Part shown: positions 13,398 to 29,300 of the stretch, piece after piece
How positions within the stretch are numbered: position 1 is the first letter of the stretch
Layout: every line of letters starts with the position of its first letter
NCBI RefSeq assembly: GCF_020740795.1
Contig: NC_067289.1
Span: 24,354,608 to 24,418,607 of the forward strand
Direction: 5' to 3'
Source: Apus apus
Taxonomy: Eukaryota > Chordata > Aves > Apodiformes > Apodidae
DNA: 64,000 nucleotides
Made by a program: the position numbers and the translations under genes
Notes under the pieces: generated by a model
Told to the model about the DNA's origin: nothing
Seen by the model: only the letters and a program-made list of their open reading frames with translations
The model's database searches: none

Positions 13398-15542
13398 TTA
13401 ATTCAATTAAAAACAAAAAATCCGCTTTCGAAGTAAAATGTCAATACTTGAAATTAAACTAAAGGTACCACTGACAAAGCTAGAGACCCTGAGAAACGTA
13501 TGAATACGAAGAAGCTGTGTGTTGTTTCAGTCACTCATATGCATGCTTCTTGCCCTCCCAGTCAGAGTTCCAGACAGAAATCCTTTCCACTGGTGTTAAG
13601 TTACTGCTAAAACAAGTCCTTAGCACTGGGGCCATCCAGCCCCCCCATATCCACTATGGGGGGTCAGAAACCAGTGGGATCGTGCCATGTGTATCTCATG
13701 GCCTTCCCCAGAGCCTGTGTGTCTGGACCTTCACACAGCCTGCAGAGGCTCCAGCTGCTCACACCAACCTGCTCTCACTGCCCCTTCCAGCACTTCAGCA
13801 GCTCAAAGTCTCCTCCTCTGGCTGCCCCTCCAGGGGTACATTTTATGCAGAGTTTTGGAAGGAAGCAAGTGCTCTTCTAGTTTGTACTATGTTGGCAGCT
13901 CCTCTTTCCCCCAGAGGACCAGTCAATTAATTTATGGAGAGGATTAGATCTGAGCAGATACTTGAGAGACCCTGAATTTTTGCATTGCTTTCTCAAGAGC
14001 ATTTCTGGAGGTTTATTTAGACAAAAAGTGTAAGAAACTTCAGCAGGAGAAAGGAAATTTGCTAGTCAGGTGTCCATATACCACCATCTGCTACAGGGGC
14101 CGTATGGGAAGCAGCACAAAGTCACAACAAAAGAACTGAGGGTGTTGTGACAGCGGGAATCCAAAATGTTTATTATAACTTCTTGGTTTTCCTCAGTGTT
14201 TGAACAGATGCCAGAGAATTCATAAACTGAAATCTGCATCTTTTATATACTTAGTGCTCGGGATTTGAGCTCCATAGGAACTAACTCAGATTAAGCACCA
14301 CAATTAAATTCCAACTTTTTGACAAAGCCAGACCATCTCACATTTGAATTGCTGATGTTGAAAGAGGGCTGCAGAGCTGATGAGTTGAAGGGCCCTTTGC
14401 TCTCACTGGACAGATCGGATCAGCCTTTTAAAATTGCCTTGTTTTTATCTCAGAATTTATTAGCAGTTCTCTGGTGTTAATTTTCTCACTGTACTTAAAA
14501 AAAAAAGTCTCAAGAGCTCTTCATCTTGGTACCATGTAAAAAGAAGACATTAGGGACAGGGACATGATTTATGATGGTGTTTAAAGATGGCATGGAAAGT
14601 ACAATGGCAATTTAGGCAAGGAAACAGAGCAATGGGAATAGAAGCCTAATTCGCTCCGTCGGCGCTGGGATCAGACCCAACATTCATCACATCACTGGGA
14701 AAATGTCCCAGGCTTGTGACTGCCTGAGAAGACAAGAAAATCCCAGTGCCACTGAAGGATAATTAGGAGACTCGAGTTTTGTTTCTAAAATAGAAAAAAA
14801 ATGAGCGATTGGAACAATTTTGTGTGCCAGTTAATACGCCAGAGGTGGCATAAAGTTCCTGCTAGGAGAGGAAGTGCATTAATAAGGAAATATATCCAAC
14901 CTGACATCCAGAGATTATTTAATGTCATACTTTTATTTCACAGGATTCAGTTCCATTGTGGTGAACCAGCTTTTTTAAAAGGTGCCCACAGGTCCACAGG
15001 CCATCACAAGGCCTCAGGGCTCGTGTGTGAGCCAAAGCCATGGCCAAGACTAAACTACTAGATAATACTGAGTGATAAAATAGATCTTTTCATGTGATCT
15101 CAAGAAAGCTACTGCTCATGTTCGCAGCTGATTGAGCTCTACAAATCAAACTCTGCAATCTTTACCAAAACCAATGGTTATTCAGTACTGATTTCCAGAG
15201 GAGTTTTGACCATGCAAGGATGGAGAGAGTTGGCCTGATTAAAACTGCAGTCAGACACTGAGTTTCAGTACAGAATTTGAATAGGCTGATTATAAACCCA
15301 AAGTCTGTGATGGGAAATCCCTGCCTCAGGCTGGTGTCTGGACAATGGTTTCTCTCAGTGACCACATGTCACTTCTCGGGGCTGCCAGTTAAAACTAACC
15401 CATGTATCGGAAATATAAATATTTTTTTGTTAAAAGATTAAAAAAACTAACAACTAAATCGATATGCTAAACTGATGCTGGTTTCTCCTCTCACAGGCAG
15501 AGGGAAAGGCAAGTTTCTCAGCACCACCTTTGCCCTTTAAAT
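13398..15542. other. Intergenic and probable OTOL1 3' untranslated region
   Basis: No coding region is recognised. The right end lies directly beyond the OTOL1 stop codon on the minus strand and probably holds its 3' UTR. A minus-strand AATAAA lies at 14932-14937. A CpG-bearing patch near 14650-14670 stands out from AT-rich surroundings, but nothing can be assigned to it. Confidence 0.5.
14932..14937 (-). terminator. OTOL1: Candidate OTOL1 polyadenylation signal
   Basis: Plus-strand tttatt reads AATAAA on the minus strand, about 0.6 kb past the OTOL1 stop codon. It is the first canonical hexamer I noticed downstream on that strand. Use of this site is inferred. Confidence 0.3.
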
Positions 15543-19542
<4,000 letters not shown>

Positions 19543-19573
19543 GTTGGCAGCTGCAGGACAAGATGAACCCAGT

Positions 19574-19658
19574 CACAAATCCCTGCACAACACAACCCAC
19601 AAATCCATCCCTGCACAACACACAAACCCCTGCACAACACACAAACCCCTGCACAACA
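19574..19658. repeat. 19-bp tandem repeat just upstream of OTOL1 start
   Basis: About four copies of a unit like cacaaacccctgcacaaca are present. The last two (19621-19639 and 19640-19658) are identical and the first two carry small indels. On the OTOL1 strand each unit reads as TG-rich sequence containing a tgcag that resembles a splice acceptor. Confidence 0.85.
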
Positions 19659-22600
19659 CCCTTTGCTTTCACAGGTTTCCCACAAAGCCTGACCTGCAGG
19701 AGAAGTTTCAGGCACCCATGGGCACCTGCCTGGAGGACTATGTTACAGAGCCTCACTTTTTAGGGGAAAGTGAAGTATAATCAGCAAAACCTCCTGCTTG
19801 CTCACCCCTATTGACCATCATCACCCTACAGAGCACGTGGCATCTGGCTGCTCCTGTTTGCTGTGGTTGGAAGTGCTTCTTTGGGCATCAATGGAAGGGC
19901 AAGGGACTGACTGAATCACTGGGACAACGTGTCTCTCTTCCAAGTGTATGATTAGGAATAATTCAATTAACACTTCAGGGTGCAACACAAATACACATTA
20001 GAAAAAAGGTTTGCTCTAAAGGAAGAAACGGAAACAAAATGAAACACCAAGCATTAAAAAAAAATTAACTCAGGTTTTGGTGGGTTTTTTTGTTACTAAC
20101 TGATTTTCTGATCTTGTAAATTTTTTTTAGTGTTAACTTTCAGGTCTGTTTTTATTTTCAAAGTGTTGATTTAGCTGAACCAGGAAGAGAGAACAAAGTA
20201 AGAAACACACATTTTTTTCCTATAGAACAGATGATGCCTCTCAGATGTCTTGGTATATAAAGAATCTTTGTTTCTTTTTTAAACCAGTGTGCTGACCTGT
20301 AGATACAAAAGGGACAGACTCTCTTTCTTGCTGAACCTGTAATCTAACCCTCCTTAGCAGCTCGGGTACTTCATTACATGAAAAAGTCCCCGGGAGAAAT
20401 GCTGAGTATACTTGCCATCCCAAGGGCACAAAGAGGTCTATCCCAAAGCCAGGCATTTGAGGGCTGGATTATAATCTTTCCCTATTTTAGAATTCCATTT
20501 TAGAGGAAAGGGTCATGATTTTTTTTTATGCTTTCACACAAAACCAAATCTTTTAATGCAAAACTGATTATCCCCACAAAATCCCCGGTGATCACTGTTG
20601 CCCCCAGCTGCCGCTGAGCCCCTTCTCCACCCCATCAGCTCCAGTGAGGGATAAATTCTCCCTTCTCCAGGCACGTGCCGCATTAGGATGGGATACTGGG
20701 CACTGCTTTTTGCCACAGGTCTGGATGGGGTCCCCAGCAGCCCCTGCCAAGCTCACCATGAAGAGCTTCCCTGGGGGCAGCTGGTGTGGGGGGCAGCGCT
20801 CAGCGCCGGCAGGCAGAGAGGAGCCAGACCTTCCAGCCAGCAGCAGGGGAGCAGCCACAGGGAAGGGAAGTCATCTGCCTGCAAGGAAAAGGGAAAAAAA
20901 GCACCAAATTCCCCTTTTGAAGAATATCATCATGAGGGAGTGTTTTGCCACTGTTGGCAGACAATAAATAAACCTAGAACTTCCCTTTTATATATTTTAC
21001 TGTCACAAACCAACAAGCTCTAAAACCAGACACTCTCCAGTTGCACAGCCAGATTGATGGATTGCCATCAAATCCTGGAAAAACATAGTTAATTGAAAAA
21101 TTACACCTTCCTAGTCTCTGTAGAAAATAAATTGCCAGAGCAAGGAGTCATTAAACAGATTTTCATTATCATGGGCAATACTGTTCCTAAAATACATATT
21201 CATAATTAAACAAAAATAAAATAATAATAATAATTCTAATAATAAAAATAAGAATTCCTCATTAAATTATCGCTAAATATGCATTTTAATAAAACTGAGT
21301 TTGGGGAGTTTCCCATTACATGACCTTACCACCACTAATTCTAAAATCATTCCTTCACTCCACTAGGAAAGATTATGATTAGTAGTGGACACAAAATGCA
21401 AATAATTACATTTTGCTGCAGTGACACCTCATTCAGTACATCCTATATTTAATTGTTTCTAAATATCTACTCCTTGTTTCCCATAATAACATTGTAATAA
21501 TACAGTTGTTCATTGGCTTGGTCCCTAAAATTACAATATTCCAGTTCACAAGGTATTTAACCTCAATCTCCCAGCTTTAAATATCAGGGAGATGATTGCA
21601 CTTTGTGTTACATTTAATTATATCAAGTTCTTCCACAGAGGAGGAACAGACAGTAGCATTTCTTGAGAGAAATTCTGTTGCTACTATGCCTCCAAATTCT
21701 ACAACATCATTGCAAATGTCCTGCCCAAAGACTAACGAACTAGTGAGTGTTATCTCCTACCTTCCAAACCGTCCTGCTCCCAGGATGACCCCCCACATCA
21801 GTGGCACTTTGAAAAAGACAACCTTATTTTCTAAGAGAATCAGTTTTATTCTTGTAACAGCTTCTCCCATGGCCAATGAGAGCCTGCATGGTGCAGGGAG
21901 AAGGGGGGATTGGCGAAGTCCCCTGAAAGGAGCAAGGTGACATTGAAACCTGAGGAAATTCAAACGCTTTCCCTGACCAGGGCACTGCTCTTCACATGGG
22001 ACTTTGTTGGCTCTTGCCCCCGTGCCAGTTTTTGGGGCTTTAGGGACACTCCTCTTTCAAATCCCAGCGTCATGGTTTGGTACTATCAGACTCAGCAGGA
22101 ATTTGTCCACAGGCTGCAGCCAGGTCCAGGTTTCTCTCTCAGCATTTGGTGCAGAGAGTTTGACATCACGCTCCCCTTCTTGAGGTGGGAGTTGAAAAGG
22201 AGTGGAAGAGAAATTCCAGCAACAGTTCTCTGGGATGATGAGTGCACGTGGCTGCATGGAAATGCAGCAGGGGAGGGTGGCTGTGCTGCCCGGAGGGGTG
22301 GCAGAACAAAATCCTGCTGGGAAAAGGGACAAGCCCACCCCAGGAGGATTGCTACAATGATGTCTATATTGGAACAGATAACCCCTCTGGATTCCATAGG
22401 CTAATTGATTTCCTTCCCTCTTTCCCAGCAATCACAGCACTCGTTTCCTTCCCCAGGGACCTTAAAATGGGCCAGTGTTTATTCTTAGATTCCCAACCCG
22501 GTTCAGAGGGCAGTAAGAAACCAGGAATGTGAGGCTGCCTTTCATTGCCCTGTCTTGGTGAAATATGAGCAAGGAAACAGCCTCATTCAATCAGGCTGAC

Positions 22601-24725
22601 TTTACTACATACCCTCACACTCAAAGCTCAGCTGCCAGACAAGAAAGGCTGCTTGTTTCAGGCAGGCTGGAGAAAACAATCAATTCTCCTTCAAAGTAAG
22701 TGGGGAGAACTGTAATCCTCCATGATTTATTTGCAACCACCTTTTCCTGCACAACAGTTTACAGCTTTCAGCAACAACAAGTTGATTAAAGAAAGTCTAT
22801 TACTAAGCATACCAGGCTAGATTGATCCACCAACTTTTCTTTCCAAAGAAATCCATTAGAGTTTTGCAGTGAGATGCTCTGAGCCCGGGTAGGACACGGG
22901 CTTGTCGCATGGAACCTGCACCAGCACTCCCTGCAGCTCTTGCTGGAAACAGAGCTGGGTCTTCAGTTCAGACAGTTCTTTTTAAAAAAGTAACAACCCT
23001 TTTCAATACTGTCATTGGACTCAGTGTTTTAAACTGAAATTTAAAACACTTGTGTCTTCAGCAGAACTGACGAGACCACAGACACATAAATTGAAGACAA
23101 TCAAACCAATGATAATAAAATGATGTTTTGCTCTTAACTCAGGATTTTTCATCAGCAATGGAATTTATTCAACAGCGGGAGATTAACTATTTTTAACCAA
23201 GATTGCTGCATTTTGCAGTGCTCCCTCCATACCTACTAAGGCTACTCTTTCACAGACTTCATTTTGATGCCACATTTGCTGCACAAGAAACACAACTTTA
23301 ATCCCAGGTTAGTGTATTTTCCTGAATAGCTTCAACAGTAGCACTCTGGAATGGTATTATTAGAATATGTGACAACTGCAGCTTTTTTAATTACATAGTG
23401 CTTATTGAATTACTGAAACAGTTTGGAAAACTCATGGGTTGAGGATGTAAATTAAGATTTAGCACTAGATTATTCCCTCGGTTTACTCAGGGGATCTGGA
23501 TCTCCGTTTCACTGATATTGTGAATTTGAAGATAACTGGTTTTGCAAAGTTAAATACAAACAAAGCTGTGTCCATGCTACTGGTTTCTACCAGCACATCC
23601 ACCAGCCATGGGCTGGTGATCTCCTCATAACTTTCGTGTCACTAAAAGACCCTCCTGGGGCTTCACCTCACCTCTCCCCTCCTCTGCAGCCTGATGTTCC
23701 TCCTGGGACACAGCAGGGTCGTGAACATGGATGTGGCCACAGCAACCTTGTGCTTGCAGGATCCTCTCCTTGGCTGCTGTTCTGAAACACAGGGATGCAG
23801 CAAACTGTGTAAATGTGTTTTATATTAAATCCATGGGGTATTTCCTAAAGGAGATTCAAAAGGCACCTCCCAGAGGATTCCACTTCCGACTGTTTGCAAA
23901 TGAAAATAGAAAATTTAGACCTGCAGAAACAAGGTAGACTAAAAACTCTGGTCTGGAAATACAACAAAGGAGGGAACAGTGAAGAGAAAAGCAACATGGA
24001 AAGTAAGCCAGGTTTGTAATAATAGCTAATTTAAAATCTTAATGCTAAAGTATCAAGAAGGCAAACTGGAAAAGGGAATATTCACAGAGTGGGTAAAAAT
24101 AGAACTAAATTACATTAAAGCTGGGTAAAAAGTGGTAAAAGGGAATGAACATTTCTGTGTGAAAAATCAATTAACACTTCTCACAAGATTTCCCACAACA
24201 ATTTAGCAAACCTTCTGGAAAGGGGACCTCCTCTCTTTCCCTCAGTAATTTTGTTTTCTGAAAAATTGAGATGTGCTCTGGTTTCCTTGACTCATTGTCA
24301 CAAAACAATTGAGCTAAAGGGAAAGCAGACTGAAATTAAACTCTCATGCTATGTTATTAATTAGGGGAGGGAATATTTCCACATAAGACACTACAATAGA
24401 TAAATTAGTCAAGTCAAGATACAACTTCTTTCTCCTCTCTTATGTTCTCAGCAGGCTGTAGCCTCCTAAATGTCACCTAGAGGCAGCACTAAATGGACAG
24501 CAGGAATTCACCCTTGCTGGGTGACAAAAAAGCAGAAGCCCGTTGAGGTCTGGTCTTTTTCAGACCCACTGGAGAAAATACAAATTCAGTTTCTCCCCCA
24601 TTTTCCTCCATGTTTTTTTCTCTATCAACCTGGAAATCCAGCCAGCCCATGTTTTCAGGCTGATCCCTTTTCCAGGAACTTCAGGGTCTTCTCTGGGCTC
24701 TGACAACCCTCAGACACCAGCTCAC
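19659..24725. other. Intergenic region upstream of OTOL1
   Basis: I see no convincing gene. The open frames found (for example 114 codons at 21596-21940 and 164 codons at 21910-22404) match no family and lack supporting splice structure. The OTOL1 promoter and any non-coding first exon probably lie in the left part. An AT-rich microsatellite sits at 21209-21253. I looked on the minus strand for a C1q, SRCR or lectin domain that could complete the orphan collagen-like exons at 24.7 kb and found none. Confidence 0.5.
21209..21253. repeat. AT-rich (AAT)n microsatellite
   Basis: This is an interrupted run of aat/ata trinucleotides within a 45-bp A/T-only stretch apart from single C bases. Confidence 0.8.
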
Positions 24726-24807
24726 CTCGTATGTCCCTTCCAGCCCTTCCCACCCTCTTCTCCTCTGTCACCCTTTTCTCCCTGGTTACCTCTCAGTCCC
24801 GTGTCAC
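24726..24807 (-). pseudogene. Orphan collagen-like (Gly-X-Y) exon or exon relic
   Basis: On the minus strand, nine consecutive Gly-X-Y triplets can be read (GDT GLR GNQ GEK GDR GEE GGK GWK GHT). They are followed by a gtgag splice donor and preceded by an aacag acceptor-like site. The same frame stays open upstream for about 25 codons with a charged, leucine-rich segment (LVLEDLQELQAKRRQLA), then meets a stop; a long open frame continues further upstream in a different frame. The segment lies about 5 kb upstream of OTOL1 exon 1, which carries its own signal peptide, so it is not part of OTOL1. The donor phase (2) differs from the phase-1 pattern of OTOL1, and the acceptor has a weak pyrimidine tract. 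It could be a decayed tandem relative or an exon of another collagen-domain gene. The collagen character is well supported; gene status is not. Confidence 0.5.
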
Positions 24808-26291
24808 CTGTTGGAGCCAGTTGTCTTCTCTTGGCCTGCAGTTCCTGGAGGTCTTCCAGAACCAGGTTTTCCCCTCCAAGAAGGAAGTCTCATTCACCAC
24901 TGAGCCCCTGATCACTCTTTTCTTCTTTTGGTCTTCACTGCCCAGGTCCTTGTATTCCTCCCTTCCCAATGTATCCTGGTTTATCCACAAAAGGGAAAAA
25001 ATTGTTAAATTCCCCTTATAAAGAGCAACATGTCAGAACAGACAGAGCACAGCTCTGAAGAAGAGCCCTCACTGGCCAGCAAATTACATTTGCTCCTAAA
25101 TAATGTCTATTACTTCTATGCAGCCTATGGCTACTGAGAAATAACTGTAAGTGGTGTAAAAACACAAGAAAATTAAGAAATATATTAAAAGATCAACATC
25201 TTTTTCTCTCTGGGGATGCTCCTCTTCAGAAGCCATGGAGAACAGCCCACTGGGGACTCTGCAGCCACCCTGAAAGCTGGATATTCAGTTGGGGTGTGTC
25301 CATGTTTGCAGCACTTGGGATGCTAGTTTCTTGTTTGGTTTGGTTTGTTGTTGTTGTTTTTTGCAAAAGAACAATAAACTAAATGCGTGAGAGAAATAAA
25401 ACCTAAAAATGTTTTTTTAAAAAATAAATATTTTTGTCTTTACAGCTGTTCTATTTCCAGGTTAAAATTTTTGAGGGTTTTCATTCATGATGAGAACTTT
25501 AAATACCACGTGTTGTAAATACTAAACAAGTCATCTGTGTAGAAAAAGGAGCTACTACTCATGTAGGATTTTAAAATGCTTGACTTAAAAGAAAAAAAAA
25601 TAATCAAAACACCACTGCCAAAGGGATTTTCCCTGGATGTAAAGGAATAAAATCTTCTCCCTGTAAAATCAGGATAATTGCAATTAGTGTTATTAAGGGG
25701 AAAATAAACCCAGGAAAACCCCTGCTTTAGTGTATGGCAGTAAATCCCACCAACCTTATGCCATACGTTGTTTTAAATCTCCTAAGTCTGCAGGATGGCA
25801 GTTCAGTTACACCTAAATCAAGATTTATTGCACTTTAAAGTATAATGGCTGGAAGGATTCAAAAGCTACCATTTCACATAAATAAGCATTTAGGGAGTTA
25901 TTTAAGAACTGTAAGAACTTCATGATACCTATTACATTCTATAGAGCAAATCACTCTAGGAGTCCCTAAATGCATATTTAAAATACCAGTAACATGAAGA
26001 TATTTATGTGACAGACCAGAATTACAGCTCAGGAGTTGCTGTAGCTTGTTGTGCCCAGCTCCTACACCAGTGCTCACCTTTGAAGCCCTCTGAGGGGTGT
26101 CAAAAGGCCCTGCACGCAAAGGCTCTGCCCTGCTGCAGTGGGGAGCAGAGCAGCCCTGCTCCAAGCCCTGCTCCCAGGCATGGATCTCCTTTGTCAGGAC
26201 CTACAGCTGCCTCTGGTCTTGCCTAAGAAACACCCCCATTGTGCTCCTCTGGCACGTCTAGACAGCCAAAGGTAAAAAGTGATAAAATTAC

Positions 26292-26333
26292 CTGGCTCCC
26301 CTCTTTCACCCTGCTCTCCCTTTGTGTGGCGGG
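26292..26333 (-). pseudogene. Second short orphan collagen-like exon
   Basis: This 42-bp minus-strand block reads GEQ GER GEP G immediately before a gtaatt donor, in phase 1-1 like the OTOL1 exons. An acceptor-like acaccccccag precedes it. The 5' half (residues ARHTK) no longer follows the Gly-X-Y pattern, which suggests decay or a mis-set exon start. It lies 1.5 kb upstream of, and on the same strand as, the collagen-like block at 24.7 kb. Confidence 0.35.
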
Positions 26334-29300
26334 CTGGGGGGTGTCACAGAAACCCTGCCTCCCTGCTGCACTGCTGTTCTCCTTCAGTGTGCTTAAGAAA
26401 CAAAATAGTCCTCAACAGCTGTGTCTTTGCTAATAGCAAGTGGTGGGATTATTTCCCTCCTTGTTTCCAGCACCATCTTTCAGGGAAGATGATATTTGCT
26501 GGCGGAAAGGGGGTCTGAAATGCCAGGCTGATTGGTGACAGCAGCTTGTCCCTTTGGGGCGAGGGCTGCCAGCCCCTCTGCTGTGGCTGAGGGTGTCAAA
26601 GCAGCCTGGGAGCCCCCCAGGGACCACCTTCTGGAACCACTTTGGTGGCATGTGTCCCCAGCTTGGGTCAGCGGGTGCCTGTGGCAGAATCCCTGTCACT
26701 GCTCCCCGTCCTGGTATCGAGGGGAACCAGCTGAACACACCACAACTTCTCCCAGCAAAATTGTTACTTATAAAAGTAGTAGAGAAGCAATAAACAATCC
26801 TAATGCAGTGCGAGCACCTCACCTGAAGAACACCTACCAAGGCAGAAGCTTCTTTCCCATCCACAAACACGGAGGCTGTTGCATTCACAGGATTAGGGGC
26901 CAAAAGAAAGAAGAAGAACTGCATCTGTTGTACAGTCCTTCAAGAAGCACAGGAAGATCCCCACTATTTGCAGGACACATAGAGCAACAGCTGCTTTGTT
27001 GCAGCCTCTTGGAAATTAAATTTTCTGGTTGAAATCTCCTTTTTCATGTATAATATATGAAACCCATGAGACAGACCCAGTACCAACTAATTACAAGGTA
27101 ATGTGCTGCCTTTGTGGGCCATCATGAGTGAGTTCTGCAGCTTAAAGTGGCCACTCAACACTTTGTGATGTATATCCTAGTATATAATAATTCTGAAATC
27201 AAAATAATCCCAAAGAAAGTACATCATGCCTATAGCATATTACAAATCAGCAGGTTTATGTATGCAAATTTATAACTGATTGCATCTAAATAGACACTTA
27301 ACCAAGTCAAGATATTTCTTTGTCTGAGGCTAAATACTTGCCTGTGAATAATCTGGTAGAAATTACAGTGACCTTTCAAAACTATTCACACTGTGGACTA
27401 TAAAACTGTATTTTGGATAATATCATGGCATGGAGATGAGCTGTCAGAGTGACTTTATATGAGCATCCAACTTCAACTGGATTTTCGGAACAATTTAAAG
27501 AAGCAGGGGCCCTTTCTGCCTGCTGGTGAGTGCAACTCAGAATCCAAAGTGCATTCATGGAGCCCAAGTAAGGAGGAGAGAGAATCAGTGAGCAGGCAAC
27601 TGAGTACCTGGAGAAGGGTGTGCTGCAGAAGTCAATAGGCAGCTTGGACCATCCTGAGCACAGGATTTTCTCCATCTAAGCAGTGTGTGTGGGTTTATAC
27701 ATCCATGTATAAATGGGAGTATTTCTAGGCCATTTTCTTACTGCACATTATTGAGCTCAAAGAACAAAAAGTGCATCATAAAGTTTTACACGGCCTCTCA
27801 TTTCTTGTGCCCTTGGTTGTACTGCCTCCTTCACCTATGGTCTCTCTCATCCCACGTATCTGCCCTTCCCAAAGTTTTGGGGGGTATATCCCATCCTGCC
27901 AAAGCCTTCTCCTTCCAGCACACGCCTCTTTTCATCCTTGCTCCAAGGCCAGACCTGGCAGCCCCACAAATGCAGGGCAGGCATTAGTATTTGGGGCTCT
28001 TTCAGAAAACAGGCAGCTTCTCACTTGTTCTTTGCACAGACTCTACAGGCCCAGAGAGCCCAAAGACCTAAAGTTCAAAACTTGGTCCAAAATTGTGAAC
28101 CATCATTGTTTAAAAATTCACATAATAATATTTTAAATTTTTTAATATTTTTTTTCTTTAAAAAGCAGGAAATACTTGGCCTAACAGCTGCTGTTGTGCT
28201 TAGACCAGGTTCAATTATTCCCACACATGTGAAGTCCCCAGAAAGTACCACAGAGAAATAAAATTGACTTGCCTGGCTGCCAAGTTTCAGGAAGGTTTTT
28301 TTACTATTAGAACAGGCAACATTTACCAAAGGTGTATGCTGAGATCACTAACACAGCAGTCACCTATTAATCAGCAAAAAGCAGGTGGTGTTTTCTAAGA
28401 ACCTTTATGCCAGCACAGTGGATTAAGCCAAATATTATCAGTTCCCATCTAATTATTACACAGAGAGTCTCTCTAGCTCCATACACCTGCCACTTTCTCT
28501 TCTGAAAGACAGAATTTAATTAAAATCAGGAGGTTATGCCTACACACCTTTTTTAAGCAAGAAGCAAGTCAGGCACCAAAACTGCCATGAGTTTTGTCAT
28601 GAGACTTAGGGCTCTTAAAGCTTAATCTCTTAAAACCCCCTGATTGCAGAAAATTGTGGATTTTATTTCAAAAAGTCAGCTCTGAGCCTTGTGTTAAAAA
28701 GGCTCAGGCTCTAGGAAGTAAATGACAATAATCCCAAATGTAATTATATTTAACTTCACCTGTCTCATAATTTGAGACAAAACGGCTCACAGCTTGTAAT
28801 ATTTAAGGGACATCAACCTGGTAACTACACCCATTTTTAAACAAAGATAATGAGCTGTGTTTCTGATTTCTGAGCCAGATTGTGCTCTCACTAGTGTTAA
28901 GATGTGTAGGTATGAAAAGCTTCAACTAAAATACTGGGCCCAGTGATAGACTCAGCCCTTTCCTAAGCCTCAGCTACACTAGTGGGCTTTTATTTCTTAC
29001 AGGTTTTAAACAAAGTCAGCTTTCAAGCTGCACCAGCTTTTGTCCTACAGTTATTATTCCATACTAAATACTGCAATCACTATCTGTTTGAATACTGTGA
29101 AACACAGTCAGCCTGAAACTACCCAAGTTAATAAGTATCTTAGATGAAAAGGGCTTACAGATCTCCACCACAGCAAATTGTGTTCAGCAGGGAAGCTCAT
29201 GCTGCTCCTCTGTGGCACAATGTGGACACGCAGTGACACGGACTCCTCCGCAGGTTGTTTTGCTTTGAGAGGTGTTGCAACACCCCTTGGAAATAAGGAA

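Noticed and set aside
20241-20456. Minus-strand frame with PGTFSCNE, checked as a possible C1q-like head for the orphan collagen exons
   Set aside because: The conserved C1q pattern (aromatic and glycine positions of the fold) is not present.
23655-23690. Minus-strand GTS GCR GGE-like triplets before a gtgagg donor, considered a third orphan collagen exon
   Set aside because: There are only three triplets, the acceptor-phase reading breaks the pattern, and purine-rich sequence gives such runs by chance.
26823-26924. Minus-strand Met-initiated stretch with hydrophobic N-terminus and a VFVDGKEASAL segment before a gtgagg donor, considered as a first exon of the orphan collagen gene or a Gla-protein propeptide
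   Set aside because: It ends in phase 0 while the collagen-like exon at 26333 needs phase 1, no Gla domain follows on this strand, and the hydrophobic part is also just a pyrimidine tract.
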